Shown in pieces: positions 1-8,201 of a DNA stretch of 64,000 nucleotides. This stretch comes from Amycolatopsis eburnea (lineage in GTDB: Bacteria > Actinomycetota > Actinomycetes > Mycobacteriales > Pseudonocardiaceae): assembly GCF_003937945.1 (NCBI RefSeq), contig NZ_RSEC01000032.1, positions 186,001 to 250,000 of the forward strand. Reading direction: 5' to 3'. Position numbers and translations under genes: made by a program. Under the pieces are notes generated by a model that did not search any database, was not told where the DNA came from, and worked only from the letters and a program-made list of their open reading frames with translations. Each line of letters opens with the position of its first letter. Positions within the stretch are counted from its first letter, which is position 1.

Positions 1-2
1 CC

Positions 3-1034
3 GAACGCGCCGTCGAACTCGTCACCGGGCACCGGGAGCTGGTCGCCGCCGGCGCGCTGGCCGAACACCGCGCCCGGGCGACCGGCGTCGTGGCCGGGAT
101 CGCCGCGAGCGAGCGGGCCACCTCGGGCACGTCGGCGCTGCTCGCCGCCGCCGGGGTGCTCGTCCAGCTGGGCACCACGGTCGCCGTCGCGCTGCTGGCC
201 GACGCCTCCGTGCCCTGGACCGCCGCGCTCACCCTGGCCGCCATGGCCGGCTTCGAGGTGGTCCTGCCGCTGATCGGCGCCGCCCGGCGGGTGCCGGAGA
301 TCCGCGCGTCGGCCGCCCGGGTGCGGGCCGTCCTCGCCGCGCCACCCGCGCCAAAAGGCACCCGGACGCCGGGACCAGGGCACTTCAGGCTCGAGAACGC
401 CGGCGTCCGCCACCCGGGCCGCGCCCCCGCACTACGGCATGTCGACCTGGACCTGCCGCCCGGCAAGCGCGTCGGGATCCTCGGCCCCAGCGGCGCCGGG
501 AAGACGACGCTGCTCCGCCTCCTGCTCGGCAGCCAGTCCCCCACCGAAGGCCGGGTGCTCCTCGACGGCCACCCGCTCGGCGAGTACGCGGACCTGGCGC
601 AAGTCATCTCGGGCGCCGAAGCCGACGCGCACGTCTTCCACGCCACCGTCCGCGAGAACCTCCTCCTCGCGAAGCCGGCCGCCACCGACGACGAGCTGCG
701 GGAAGCCTGCGCGGTCGCCGGGTTCGGCCTGGCTCTCGACCGCGAGACCGGGCCGGACGGCGACGCCCTCTCCGGCGGTCAGCGGCAGCGGCTGGTCCTG
801 GCCCGCGCGGTCCTGGCCGCCCCGCCGGTGCTCGTGCTCGACGAGCCCGTCGAAGGCCTCGACCCCGCGCACGGCGACGCCGTCCTGAAGAACGTCCTCG
901 CGCACGCGAAGGGCACGGTCGTGCTGGTCACCCACCGCCCCGAGCACCTCGACGGCTTCGACGAGGTGCTCACCCTCGAGGACGGGCGAGCACTTCCCGC
1001 ATCGGCGGCCGGTCGGCGACCCGGACGGTCGTGA
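3..1034 (+). CDS. cydC: ABC exporter membrane/ATPase subunit, CydC-like (5' end missing)
   Basis: The reading frame is already open at the left edge, so the start lies outside the window; 343 codons remain. About the first 110 residues are the end of the hydrophobic transmembrane domain, followed by an ATPase domain with Walker A GPSGAGKTT, a VFHATVRENLLLA stretch typical of CydC, signature LSGGQRQRL, Walker B VLVLDEP and the switch histidine in VTHRPE. In this family CydD and CydC form a heterodimer that exports cysteine/glutathione and is needed for cytochrome bd assembly. The cydC name rests on the NBD pattern and needs the upstream cydD to confirm it. The 3' end overlaps the convergent gpgS by 65 bases. 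Confidence 0.75.
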   Translation, partial: ERAVELVTGHRELVAAGALAEHRARATGVVAGIAASERATSGTSALLAAAGVLVQLGTTVAVALLADASVPWTAALTLAAMAGFEVVLPLIGAARRVPEIRASAARVRAVLAAPPAPKGTRTPGPGHFRLENAGVRHPGRAPALRHVDLDLPPGKRVGILGPSGAGKTTLLRLLLGSQSPTEGRVLLDGHPLGEYADLAQVISGAEADAHVFHATVRENLLLAKPAATDDELREACAVAGFGLALDRETGPDGDALSGGQRQRLVLARAVLAAPPVLVLDEPVEGLDPAHGDAVLKNVLAHAKGTVVLVTHRPEHLDGFDEVLTLEDGRALPASAAGRRPGRS

Positions 1035-1890
1035 CGTCCGGCAGCCATTCCTCGTCGACCTGGACGAACTGCGTGAACGGCGCGTCGGCGGCCGGCACCC
1101 CGCAGCGCGCCAGCGCCGTGCCGAGGATCTGCCGGGACATCACGCCGAGCTGGGGCAGCGACCGGTTCCGGTGCTTGCGGACACCGAGGTTGACCTGGGC
1201 CAGCCCGTCGAGGCCGTACCGCGCTTCGGCGTCGAGGAGCAGCCCGATCTCGACGCCGTACCCGGCGGCGAACGGCACCGACTCGAGGAACTCGCGCGTG
1301 CCCGCGTACTCGCCGCCGAGCGGCTGGACCAGCCCGCCGAGCGCCGGGCGCAGCGCCGAGAGCACCGGGCGCGCGAGCAGCTCCGTGACGCGGCCGCCGC
1401 CGCTGCTCTCCAGCCGCAGCGGACGGCGGTAGAAGCCCTTGACCAGGTGCACGCCCGGCTCGGTGACCAGCGGCCCGAGCAGCGACGGCACGAACGCCGG
1501 GTCCGGGTCGACCAGGTCGGAGTCGAGGAAGACGACGAGGTCGCCGCTGGTGGCGGCCAGCGACCGCCACAGCACCTCGCCCTTGCCGGGGACCGGCGGC
1601 AGGTCCGGCAGCACGTCCTCGCGGCGGACCACCCGGGCGCCCGCGGCCTCGGCCGTCCGGACCGTGGCGTCCGTCGAACCCGAGTCCACGACGACGAGCT
1701 CGTCGACGACCGAACCGACCAGGGGCCGGATCGACGCGACGACCGCACCCACCGTCCGCTCCTCGTCGAGGGCCGGTAGCACGACGGAAACCGTGCGGTC
1801 ACCCTTCGCGGTCACGATGTCCTCGGGCGTCCAACCGGGCTCCTGCCACGTACGCCGCTCGAACCAACTCACGGGTAACGATCGTGCCAT
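970..1890 (-). CDS. gpgS: Glucosyl-3-phosphoglycerate synthase, GT2/GT81 type
   Basis: The 306-residue protein has a GT-A fold start (VSVVLPALDEERTVGAVV), the metal-binding FLDSD motif and the GGEYAGTREFLESVPFAAGYGVEIG region characteristic of GpgS (split here: GGEYAGTREFL, then PFAAGYGVEIGLL). The enzyme joins glucose from an NDP-glucose to 3-phosphoglycerate, the first step toward glucosylglycerate and methylglucose lipopolysaccharides. Length is close to the mycobacterial enzyme. The start chosen is ATG at 1890; GTG at 1872 is an alternative. With the ATG start, residue 5 is a TTA leucine codon, rare in this genome and a possible bldA control point. It is divergent from the acyltransferase. 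Confidence 0.88.
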   Translation of the reverse strand: MARSLPVSWFERRTWQEPGWTPEDIVTAKGDRTVSVVLPALDEERTVGAVVASIRPLVGSVVDELVVVDSGSTDATVRTAEAAGARVVRREDVLPDLPPVPGKGEVLWRSLAATSGDLVVFLDSDLVDPDPAFVPSLLGPLVTEPGVHLVKGFYRRPLRLESSGGGRVTELLARPVLSALRPALGGLVQPLGGEYAGTREFLESVPFAAGYGVEIGLLLDAEARYGLDGLAQVNLGVRKHRNRSLPQLGVMSRQILGTALARCGVPAADAPFTQFVQVDEEWLPDVTTVRVADRPPMREVLARPRG

Positions 1891-1923
1891 GCTGGTGTCA
1901 CCGCCACCGAGGAGGAGGACCAC

Positions 1924-2598
1924 TTGATCGCGCAGCTTGTCCGCTTCGTGCTGGGGCCGCTGGCCAGGGCGCTGTACCGGCCCGAGGTGCACGGCGTGGA
2001 GAACGTGCCCGCCACGGGCCCGGTGCTGCTCGCGGCCAACCACCGGGCGGCGCTCGACACCGGCGTGATCACGTTCACGACCCCGCGGCAGGTCAAGTTC
2101 CTCGGCAAGGCGGAGTACTTCGTCGGCAAGGGCCTCAAGGGCAAGGCACTGGCGGGCTTCCTCGGCGGCCTCGGCTACGTCCCGGTCGAGCGCGGCAACG
2201 CCCAGGCGGGGCTCGCCGCCCTGGAGGCGGCGCGCAAGGTCCTCGACGCGGGCGGCGTCTTCGCGATCTACCCGGAGGGCACCCGGTCCCTGGACGGCCG
2301 CCTGCACCGCGGCCACACCGGCGTCGCGGCCCTCGCGCTGGCGACCGGCGCCAAGGTGGTGCCGGTCGCGCTGACCGGCACCGAGAAGCTCCAGCCCGGC
2401 GGCGCGAAGATCCCGCGGCTCGCGAAGATCTCCATCACGTTCGGCAAGCCGCTGGACTTCTCCCGCTACGAGGGCCAGGACTACGCGCCGGCGATCCGCC
2501 GGTCGGTCACCGACGAGGTGATGTACGCGATCCTGGAGATCTCGGGCCAGGAGTACGTGGACACCTACCACAAGCGGCCGAGCGAAGGCGTCGCCTGA
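1924..2598 (+). CDS. plsC: 1-acyl-sn-glycerol-3-phosphate acyltransferase family protein
   Basis: The 224-residue PlsC-family enzyme shows the HX4D acyltransferase motif (NHRAALD, near residue 40) and the EGTR motif (YPEGTRSLDG, near residue 120). Members transfer an acyl group to lysophosphatidic acid or related lipids at the inner membrane face. The start is TTG, supported by a strong GGAGGAGGA ribosome site 7 bases upstream. It is divergent from gpgS with only 33 bases between them. It may act on phospholipid or on a methylglucose-lipid intermediate; the sequence alone does not decide which. Confidence 0.85.
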   Translation: MIAQLVRFVLGPLARALYRPEVHGVENVPATGPVLLAANHRAALDTGVITFTTPRQVKFLGKAEYFVGKGLKGKALAGFLGGLGYVPVERGNAQAGLAALEAARKVLDAGGVFAIYPEGTRSLDGRLHRGHTGVAALALATGAKVVPVALTGTEKLQPGGAKIPRLAKISITFGKPLDFSRYEGQDYAPAIRRSVTDEVMYAILEISGQEYVDTYHKRPSEGVA

Positions 2599-2614
2599 GT
2601 CACCAGGGCACCGG

Positions 2615-4447
2615 CTACGGCCTGCCCGCCAGCGAGAACGCCAACAGCGCCGTCGAGGTGAAGTCGATGGCCGGTTCGTTGCTGGGCCACGAACTCAGGT
2701 CGTCGGCGTAGCGGCTTCCCTGCCCGTCGAACGATTCGTACGGCCGGGTGCATTCCTTGGCACCCGCGGGGAACGGCAGGTCGGCGAAGTTGTCCGCGCC
2801 GTTCGGGCCGTTGACGACCGCGCCGTACAGCACCTTCGACGGGCCGGCCAGGTTCGCGGCCTGGTGGTGCGGGCACTGCGGTGACGTCGAGCCGACGCCG
2901 ACCACGAGCGAGACGCCCCAGGCGTTGGCGCCGAGCGTGAAGTCGCGCTGCTGCGCGCCGAACGCGGCGTAGCGGGTGTCGCCGGTGACGCGCTGGTAGA
3001 GCCGCGCGGTGGCGGCGAAGCCGAAGCTCTTGCTGGCGGCGTCGAAGTCGGTGACGGCGACCGCCGTCCGGAATGGGCTCTTCTTCGCCGCCTCGACGCC
3101 GGAGTCGAGCTGGCGGCGCAGGTCCGCGGCCAGCTCGCGAACGCCGAGCGCGGCGCCGGGGACGCCGGTGCGCAGCAGCCCGGCCAGGTCGGCGTGGGCG
3201 AGCGCGCTGGTGTCGTAGAGGTTCAACGTGCTCGTGTCGCCGCTGCCGATGTACGCCTTCGCCCACTTCGCCGCGTCGCGGGCCCAGCCGTTCGCACGCG
3301 GGTCCTTCAAGGCACGCGCCGCCAGCGCGAGCTGCGTGGCACCCAGCTCGAGATCGTCCTCCCAGGACGATTCCGGGTAGTAGGCGTGCGGGAACGCGGT
3401 GACCAGCTCGCCGACACCCGATGTCTTGGCCTGGCCGAACACCGCCGCGGCTTCGGTCAGGTAGTGGCGGGCCAGCCGCGGGTCGCGGTGCGCGTACACC
3501 TGCGCGCCGAGCGCGAACGCGGCGGCGACGCGCCCGGCGAGGTTCGGCGACAGCGGCGCGCCCGCCGGGCCGGCCGGGAACACCGGGCGGTGCTTGACGA
3601 AGTACGCGGGGTCGCCGGGCTTGACGTCGAGCGCGTCGTCGTCCTGCGGGTTGCGCCAGACGTCGTGGTCGCCGAGGAAGCCGAACTCCTCGCTGCCGGT
3701 GCCGATGCCGACCTGGGCGTAGAGGGTCCTGGTCCGGCCGTCCCACACCTTGTCGAGCCAGTCGAGGCCGAACCGGACCTCCTTCGCCAGCACCGGATCG
3801 GGGTCCTCACGCAGGACGAAACCCAGCTCGGCCAACGAATACGCGGTGTTGGACGTGAACTTCACGAAGTCGCCGGCGTCGACCCAGCCTCCTTCGACGT
3901 CGACCGGGCCGCCGGCCGGCTTCAGCGGCTCGACGATCTCGTCGCCGCCCTCGCCGGCGAACTTCGGTTCCGCGTACACGGTCGCCGTCCGGTCGGCCAG
4001 GTGCGAGGGCTTGCGGCCGAGGCGCCCGGGGATGACGTCGTGGCCGTCGCGCTGGGCCTGGAAGAACTCGGTGGTGGCGCGCACGAGCGGGCGGAACAGC
4101 CGGCTCGCGGTGTCGATCCGGAACGGCGGTGAGGTCGCGCCCGCGGCCTTGACCCGGTAGGTGCCCGACCGGTCCAGAGTGGACAGATCGAGGTCGAACA
4201 CCGCCGGGTAGCGAGCGTTCCAGGCACCGAGGCTCGCGCCGGTCCGTCCCTTCCGGACGGTGTGCCCGCGCTCGTCGACGACGGTGAACGGCCCCGGCAC
4301 GCTCCCGAGCAGGTACGCGTGCTTGGCCTCCCCCAGCGCGTAGCCGACTTGGTCGACGCGCACCTCGGCCGGGGTCGCGGCCTCGGCCGGGGCGGCGGCG
4401 AGGGGCACGGCGAGGGCGGCCGCCGTCGCGAGGGGAAGCAGGCGCAT
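2615..4447 (-). CDS. Secreted glycoside hydrolase family 9 (cellulase-type)
   Basis: The 610-residue protein has a Sec signal peptide with an AEA cleavage region near residue 23, an N-terminal Ig-like CelD_N domain (about 26-110) and a GH9 (alpha/alpha)6 catalytic domain. Catalytic features are visible: VDAGD (189-193, the catalytic base aspartates), the QCPHHQ region and the acid Glu591 in SNEPAIDF. GH9 enzymes cleave beta-1,4-glucans by inversion; some act on exo-glucosaminides. No carbohydrate-binding module is seen. A perfect AGGAAAGTTTCCT palindrome lies 19 bases upstream of the start and probably controls it. Confidence 0.9.
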   Translation of the reverse strand: MRLLPLATAAALAVPLAAAPAEAATPAEVRVDQVGYALGEAKHAYLLGSVPGPFTVVDERGHTVRKGRTGASLGAWNARYPAVFDLDLSTLDRSGTYRVKAAGATSPPFRIDTASRLFRPLVRATTEFFQAQRDGHDVIPGRLGRKPSHLADRTATVYAEPKFAGEGGDEIVEPLKPAGGPVDVEGGWVDAGDFVKFTSNTAYSLAELGFVLREDPDPVLAKEVRFGLDWLDKVWDGRTRTLYAQVGIGTGSEEFGFLGDHDVWRNPQDDDALDVKPGDPAYFVKHRPVFPAGPAGAPLSPNLAGRVAAAFALGAQVYAHRDPRLARHYLTEAAAVFGQAKTSGVGELVTAFPHAYYPESSWEDDLELGATQLALAARALKDPRANGWARDAAKWAKAYIGSGDTSTLNLYDTSALAHADLAGLLRTGVPGAALGVRELAADLRRQLDSGVEAAKKSPFRTAVAVTDFDAASKSFGFAATARLYQRVTGDTRYAAFGAQQRDFTLGANAWGVSLVVGVGSTSPQCPHHQAANLAGPSKVLYGAVVNGPNGADNFADLPFPAGAKECTRPYESFDGQGSRYADDLSSWPSNEPAIDFTSTALLAFSLAGRP

Positions 4448-4465
4448 GATCGGCCTCCGCTTTGT

Positions 4466-4480
4466 TAGGAAAGTTTCCTA
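4466..4480. promoter_or_regulatory. Palindromic operator upstream of the GH9 gene
   Basis: TAGGAAAGTTTCCTA is a perfect 15-base palindrome about a central G, placed between the GH9 start and the divergent regulator gene. From memory, similar AGGAAA-N-TTTCCT boxes precede actinomycete polysaccharide-hydrolase genes, including chitosanase genes controlled by ROK-family repressors. No ROK gene is in the window. Confidence 0.6.
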
Positions 4481-4548
4481 TTAAACGCTAGCCTGACGGC
4501 GACCAGGGCGTCAATATGTCCGTTTCCGCGATGGCGGCACCGATGACC

Positions 4549-4554
4549 TACCGT
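4549..4554 (+). promoter_or_regulatory. -10 element of a leaderless gene
   Basis: TACCGT is followed by six bases and then ATG at 4561. This TANNNT spacing places the transcription start on the start codon. The same layout recurs before several genes in this window and decides their starts. Confidence 0.55.
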
Positions 4555-4560
4555 GGGGAG

Positions 4561-5835
4561 ATGACCGAACCGCTCGGCGCGCGGATCCGGCGGTTGCGCA
4601 CCGACCGCGGGTGGACCCAGCGCGAGCTCGCCGAGCCCGGCTACGACCGCGGCTTCCTGGCGAAGGTCGAGACCGGCAGCCGCCCGCCGTCGGACGAGAT
4701 GCTGGCCTACCTGGCCGAACGCTTCGGGCTCACCGTCGACGAGCTGCGGTTCGACCGTCCCCCGGGCGTCGCCGACGAGCTGCGCGCGTCGCTGGACGAG
4801 GGCTACCGCGACCTGGAGCAGGGCCGCGTCGCCGACGCGGAGACGCGGTTCGCCGCGGTGGCGAAGCAGGCCGCCGGCTACCACCTCGACGACGTCGAGT
4901 GCTACGCGCGGTTCTGCCAGGCCGAGGTGAAGTGGCAGCTCTTCGACGTCGCCGGCGCGCAGGCGGAGCTGGAGCACGCCGACGAGCTGGCGGCCGCGGC
5001 GCCGCCGTGGCTGCGGGCGATGATCGTGCACCGCTGGTCCGGCTGCCGGTACCTGAGCGGCGACGCGGGCGCGGGGATCGCGCGCGTCGAGGCGGAGCTG
5101 GCCGCGGACCCGGCCGACCCGGACGCCGAGCTGTGCCTGCTCAGCGCGTTGATCCACCCGCTGATGGAGATGGGCGGCCTGCACCGCGCCCGCCGCGCCG
5201 CCGAGGACGGCCGTCGCCTGGCCCGCGCGGCGACGCGGCCGGACTTCGTGGCGCGCTTCCACCGCCAGGCGTCGCAGGTGTGGCAGGCGATCGGGCGCGC
5301 GGACCAGGCGTTGCGGGACCTGACGGAGGCGTGCCGGCTGTTCGAGTCGGTGGGCTTCGACCGCGACGCGGCCCGCTGCCGCTGGGCCCGCGGCTATCTC
5401 CTGCGACGGCTCGGCCGCCTCGACGAAGCCCGCTCCGAGCTGACGGCGGCCCGCGACCAGCTGGCGACCATCGGCTCCGACGAAGGCCTGGCCGGTGCGA
5501 CGGTCGAGCTGGCCGAGGTCCGGCTCCGCCAGGACGCCCCGGACGAGGCGGCGGCGCTGGTCGCGGAGGTCTGGCCGCTGCTGGCCCGCGACGTCGAGGC
5601 GCTGGGCGAGGCGACCGGCCTGCGCGGGCAGATCGCGGCCGCCCAGGGCGACCTGGAGACGGCGATCCGGCTGCTGCGCGAAGCGGCGGAGATCCAGCGG
5701 GGCGCGTCCCTGCACGGGGCGGCGGTTTCGACGTCGCTGCGGCTCGGCGACGCGCTCCGACAACGTGGTCAGCTGACCGAGGCCATCGAGGCCTACCGCC
5801 GCGGCCTCGACTCGGCGGCGGGCACCGAGGGCTGA
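4561..5835 (+). CDS. XRE-type HTH regulator with TPR domain (module 1)
   Basis: The 424-residue protein has an N-terminal HTH_3 domain (about residues 6-60, with WTQRELAE and GFLAKVETGSRPPS) followed by alpha-helical TPR-like repeats to the C-terminus (AEAETRFAAVAKQAAGY and similar). HTH-TPR proteins of this size include the RRNPP quorum-sensing receptors of Firmicutes and many uncharacterised actinomycete regulators. The ATG at 4561 is preferred over 4516 because of the leaderless -10 box. It lies directly upstream of, and points toward, a secreted M4 protease, and a second such pair follows. The ligand is unknown. DNA binding is well supported; control of the protease is inferred. Confidence 0.82.
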   Translation: MTEPLGARIRRLRTDRGWTQRELAEPGYDRGFLAKVETGSRPPSDEMLAYLAERFGLTVDELRFDRPPGVADELRASLDEGYRDLEQGRVADAETRFAAVAKQAAGYHLDDVECYARFCQAEVKWQLFDVAGAQAELEHADELAAAAPPWLRAMIVHRWSGCRYLSGDAGAGIARVEAELAADPADPDAELCLLSALIHPLMEMGGLHRARRAAEDGRRLARAATRPDFVARFHRQASQVWQAIGRADQALRDLTEACRLFESVGFDRDAARCRWARGYLLRRLGRLDEARSELTAARDQLATIGSDEGLAGATVELAEVRLRQDAPDEAAALVAEVWPLLARDVEALGEATGLRGQIAAAQGDLETAIRLLREAAEIQRGASLHGAAVSTSLRLGDALRQRGQLTEAIEAYRRGLDSAAGTEG

Positions 5836-5839
5836 TTTC

Positions 5840-5865
5840 CCGGACCACTGGGCTCGGTGGTCCGG
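5840..5865 (+). terminator. Hairpin after regulator 1
   Basis: CCGGACCAC and GTGGTCCGG form a perfect 9-base stem with an 8-base loop, 4 bases after the stop codon. There is no U tract, as is common in high-GC actinomycetes. Confidence 0.6.
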
Positions 5866-5880
5866 ACCAACGCCGAAGTT

Positions 5881-6036
5881 CCTACCAAAGTTGGTGAATT
5901 GGTTCAGACCAGTCGCCAACCCGGCCGTTTCCTGCGGTTTCGCCCCGAACGCCGTGATCTTCGCGAGCCGCCACTACTCCGTTCGGCCCATTGACCGGCG
6001 CACGACCGGAACCCTTTACTCGGACGCGTCCGGCGC
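5881..6036 (+). promoter_or_regulatory. Promoter region of M4 protease 1, shared with protease 2
   Basis: CCTACCAAAGTTG (5881-5893) lies 110 bases before a -35 TTGACC (5991-5996), an 18-base spacer and -10 TTTACT (6015-6020). The stretch 5978-6036 closely matches 9619-9678 upstream of the second protease, and the distal box matches CCTACGAAAGTCG there. Such conservation in non-coding DNA suggests binding by the same regulator or by the two paralogues. Confidence 0.6.
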
Positions 6037-6092
6037 AATAACAGCAGTTATTCCGGCGGACACACTCCCCACGGTCCCCGGAAAGGTTCCCC

Positions 6093-8123
6093 ATGAGATC
6101 CCCACGAGGGCTGGCGGCGATCGCCGGCCTGGCCTTGAGCTTCGCGGTGCCGGTGATCCCGGCCGCCGCCTCCGCACCCCCCGCCGCCACCCCACCCGAG
6201 GCGCTCGCCGCGCGAGCCGCCGACCAGGCTGCCCTCAGCGGCGCCGACCGGCTCGCCAAGGGCGCCGGGGAGGCCTTCGTCCGCACCGGGGTCACCCCGG
6301 GTGGCGGCGGGCTCTACTTCGCCTCCTACCAGCGCACCTACCACGGCCTGCCGGTCGTCGGCGGGGACGCGGTCGTCGTCGCCGACGGGGCCGGGCGCGT
6401 CCGCGGCACCGAGGCCGCGAAGACCGCGCCCATCACCGTCGGCACCCAGGCCACGCTGAGCGCCGCGCAGGCGGCGAAGATCGCCGCCGCCAAGGTGTCC
6501 ACAGTGGACAAGGCGGACGCGCCGAAGCTGGTCGTGCTGGCCGGCGACGCCCCCAAGCTCGCCTACGAGGTCGTCGTCAGCGGCCGCGACCGCGGCAAGC
6601 CCACCCACCTGCACGTCTTCGTCGACAGCGCCACCGGCGCCGTGCTGGACACCCGCGACGACGTCCGCGAGGCGGGCACCGGCAACTCCTACTACGCCGG
6701 CACCGTCTCGATCGACACGTCCGGCTCCGGCAGCTCCTACTCGATGACCGACCCCGGCCGCCGCGGCATCGCCTGCGGCCGCGAGGGCGGCTCGATCTTC
6801 ACCAAGAGCAGCAACAGCTGGGGCAACGGCTCCGGCACCGACCTCGAAACCGCCTGCGTCGACACGCTCTACAGCGTCCAGACCGAGTGGAAGATGCTCA
6901 ACGACTGGCTCGGCCGCAACGGCATCGACGGGGCAGGCGGCGGCTTCCGCGCGAGCGTCGGCCTCAACGACGTCAACGCCTACTGGGACGGTTCGTCGAC
7001 GCACTTCGGGCACTCGCAGGACAACCGCCGCCAGGCGACCCCGATGGACGTCGTCGGCCACGAGTTCGGGCACGCCATCTTCCAGACCACCCCGGGCGGC
7101 GCCGGGTCCGGCAACGAGAACGGCGGCCTCAACGAGTCCACCGGCGACATCTTCGGCGCGCTGACCGAGTACTACGCCAACAACCCGGTCGACACCCCCG
7201 ACTTCACCGTCGGCGAAGGCGTCAACCTGGTCGGCCAGGGCCCGATCCGCTACATGTACAACCCGGGCCAGATCGGCGACCCGAACTGCTACTCGTCCTC
7301 GATCCCGAACACCGAGGTGCACGCCGCCGCGGGCCCGCAGAACCACTGGTTCTACCTGCTTTCCCAGGGCAGCAACGGGTCCGGCGGGCCGACCAGCCCG
7401 ACGTGCAACGGCTCCAGCGTGACCGGCATCGGCATCCAGAAGGCGGGCAAGATCTTCTACAACGGCCTGCTGAAGAAGACCTCGTCGTGGAACCACCGCG
7501 CGGCCCGCAAGGCCACGCTGGAAGCGGCGATCGCGCTGTTCCCGGGCAGCTGCACGGAGTTCAACTCCACCAAGGCCGCCTGGGACGCGGTGAGCGTCCC
7601 CGCGGTCAGCGGTGAGCCGACGTGCAGCGGCCAGCCGCCGGCCGGCAACGACTACTCCCTGACGCTGTCGCCGACGTCGGCGTCCGTCCAGCCCGGGCAG
7701 ACGGCGACCACGACCATCACCACGCGGGTCACGTCGGGCACCGCCCAGACCGTCCAGCTGCTGGCCACCGGACTGCCCGAGGGCGCGAAGGCGACGATCA
7801 GCCCGGCGAGCATCCAGTCCGGCGGCACCGCCACGCTGACCATCACCACGTCGGCGTCCACGCCGCAGGGCACCAGCCAGGTGACGGTCTCCGGCGACGG
7901 CCCCGACGCCGACCACAGCGCGCAGTTCTCGCTGACCGTCGGCACCGGCACCCCGCCGACCGGCTGCGACGGCCTCGCCGAGTGGGACGTGGCCAAGGCG
8001 TACGTGCCCAACGACGTCGTCGGCCACAACGGTCACAAGTGGACGTCCCTGTGGTACTCGACCGGTGCCGAGCCCGGCGCGCCCACCTCGTGGGCCGTGT
8101 GGAGCGACGGCGGCGCCTGCTGA
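6093..8123 (+). CDS. Secreted M4 (thermolysin-type) metalloprotease with C-terminal CBM
   Basis: The 676-residue exported enzyme has a signal peptide (about 1-27), an FTP/PepSY-like inhibitory propeptide (GDAVVVADGAGRVRG) and an M4 catalytic domain with zinc motif HEFGH (323-327) and third ligand Glu348 in NESTGD. It is followed by a Thr/Ser-rich beta domain (about 525-620) and a C-terminal CBM5/12-like module (about 626-676) with aromatic residues in a chitin-binding pattern. M4 enzymes are self-processing neutral endopeptidases. The CBM suggests the protease is anchored on chitin or another polysaccharide. Its promoter region matches that of the next M4 gene. Confidence 0.92.
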   Translation: MRSPRGLAAIAGLALSFAVPVIPAAASAPPAATPPEALAARAADQAALSGADRLAKGAGEAFVRTGVTPGGGGLYFASYQRTYHGLPVVGGDAVVVADGAGRVRGTEAAKTAPITVGTQATLSAAQAAKIAAAKVSTVDKADAPKLVVLAGDAPKLAYEVVVSGRDRGKPTHLHVFVDSATGAVLDTRDDVREAGTGNSYYAGTVSIDTSGSGSSYSMTDPGRRGIACGREGGSIFTKSSNSWGNGSGTDLETACVDTLYSVQTEWKMLNDWLGRNGIDGAGGGFRASVGLNDVNAYWDGSSTHFGHSQDNRRQATPMDVVGHEFGHAIFQTTPGGAGSGNENGGLNESTGDIFGALTEYYANNPVDTPDFTVGEGVNLVGQGPIRYMYNPGQIGDPNCYSSSIPNTEVHAAAGPQNHWFYLLSQGSNGSGGPTSPTCNGSSVTGIGIQKAGKIFYNGLLKKTSSWNHRAARKATLEAAIALFPGSCTEFNSTKAAWDAVSVPAVSGEPTCSGQPPAGNDYSLTLSPTSASVQPGQTATTTITTRVTSGTAQTVQLLATGLPEGAKATISPASIQSGGTATLTITTSASTPQGTSQVTVSGDGPDADHSAQFSLTVGTGTPPTGCDGLAEWDVAKAYVPNDVVGHNGHKWTSLWYSTGAEPGAPTSWAVWSDGGAC

Positions 8124-8127
8124 TCCC

Positions 8128-8168
8128 GGCCGCGCGGTGGCGGGCGACTCCCCCGCCACCGCGCGGCC
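8128..8168 (+). terminator. Strong hairpin after M4 protease 1
   Basis: Arms 8128-8144 and 8152-8168 are perfectly complementary over 17 bases with a 7-base loop, starting 4 bases after the stop codon. Confidence 0.75.
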
Positions 8169-8201
8169 TACCCTGGACGTCCACGGCGGAAAGGCACCTG
8201 G

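Noticed and set aside
5836-6092. Possible short signalling-peptide gene between regulator 1 and protease 1
   Set aside because: The open frames here run on into the protease in a different frame and lack a signal peptide; the conserved DNA does not keep frame with the matching block at 9524-9678.
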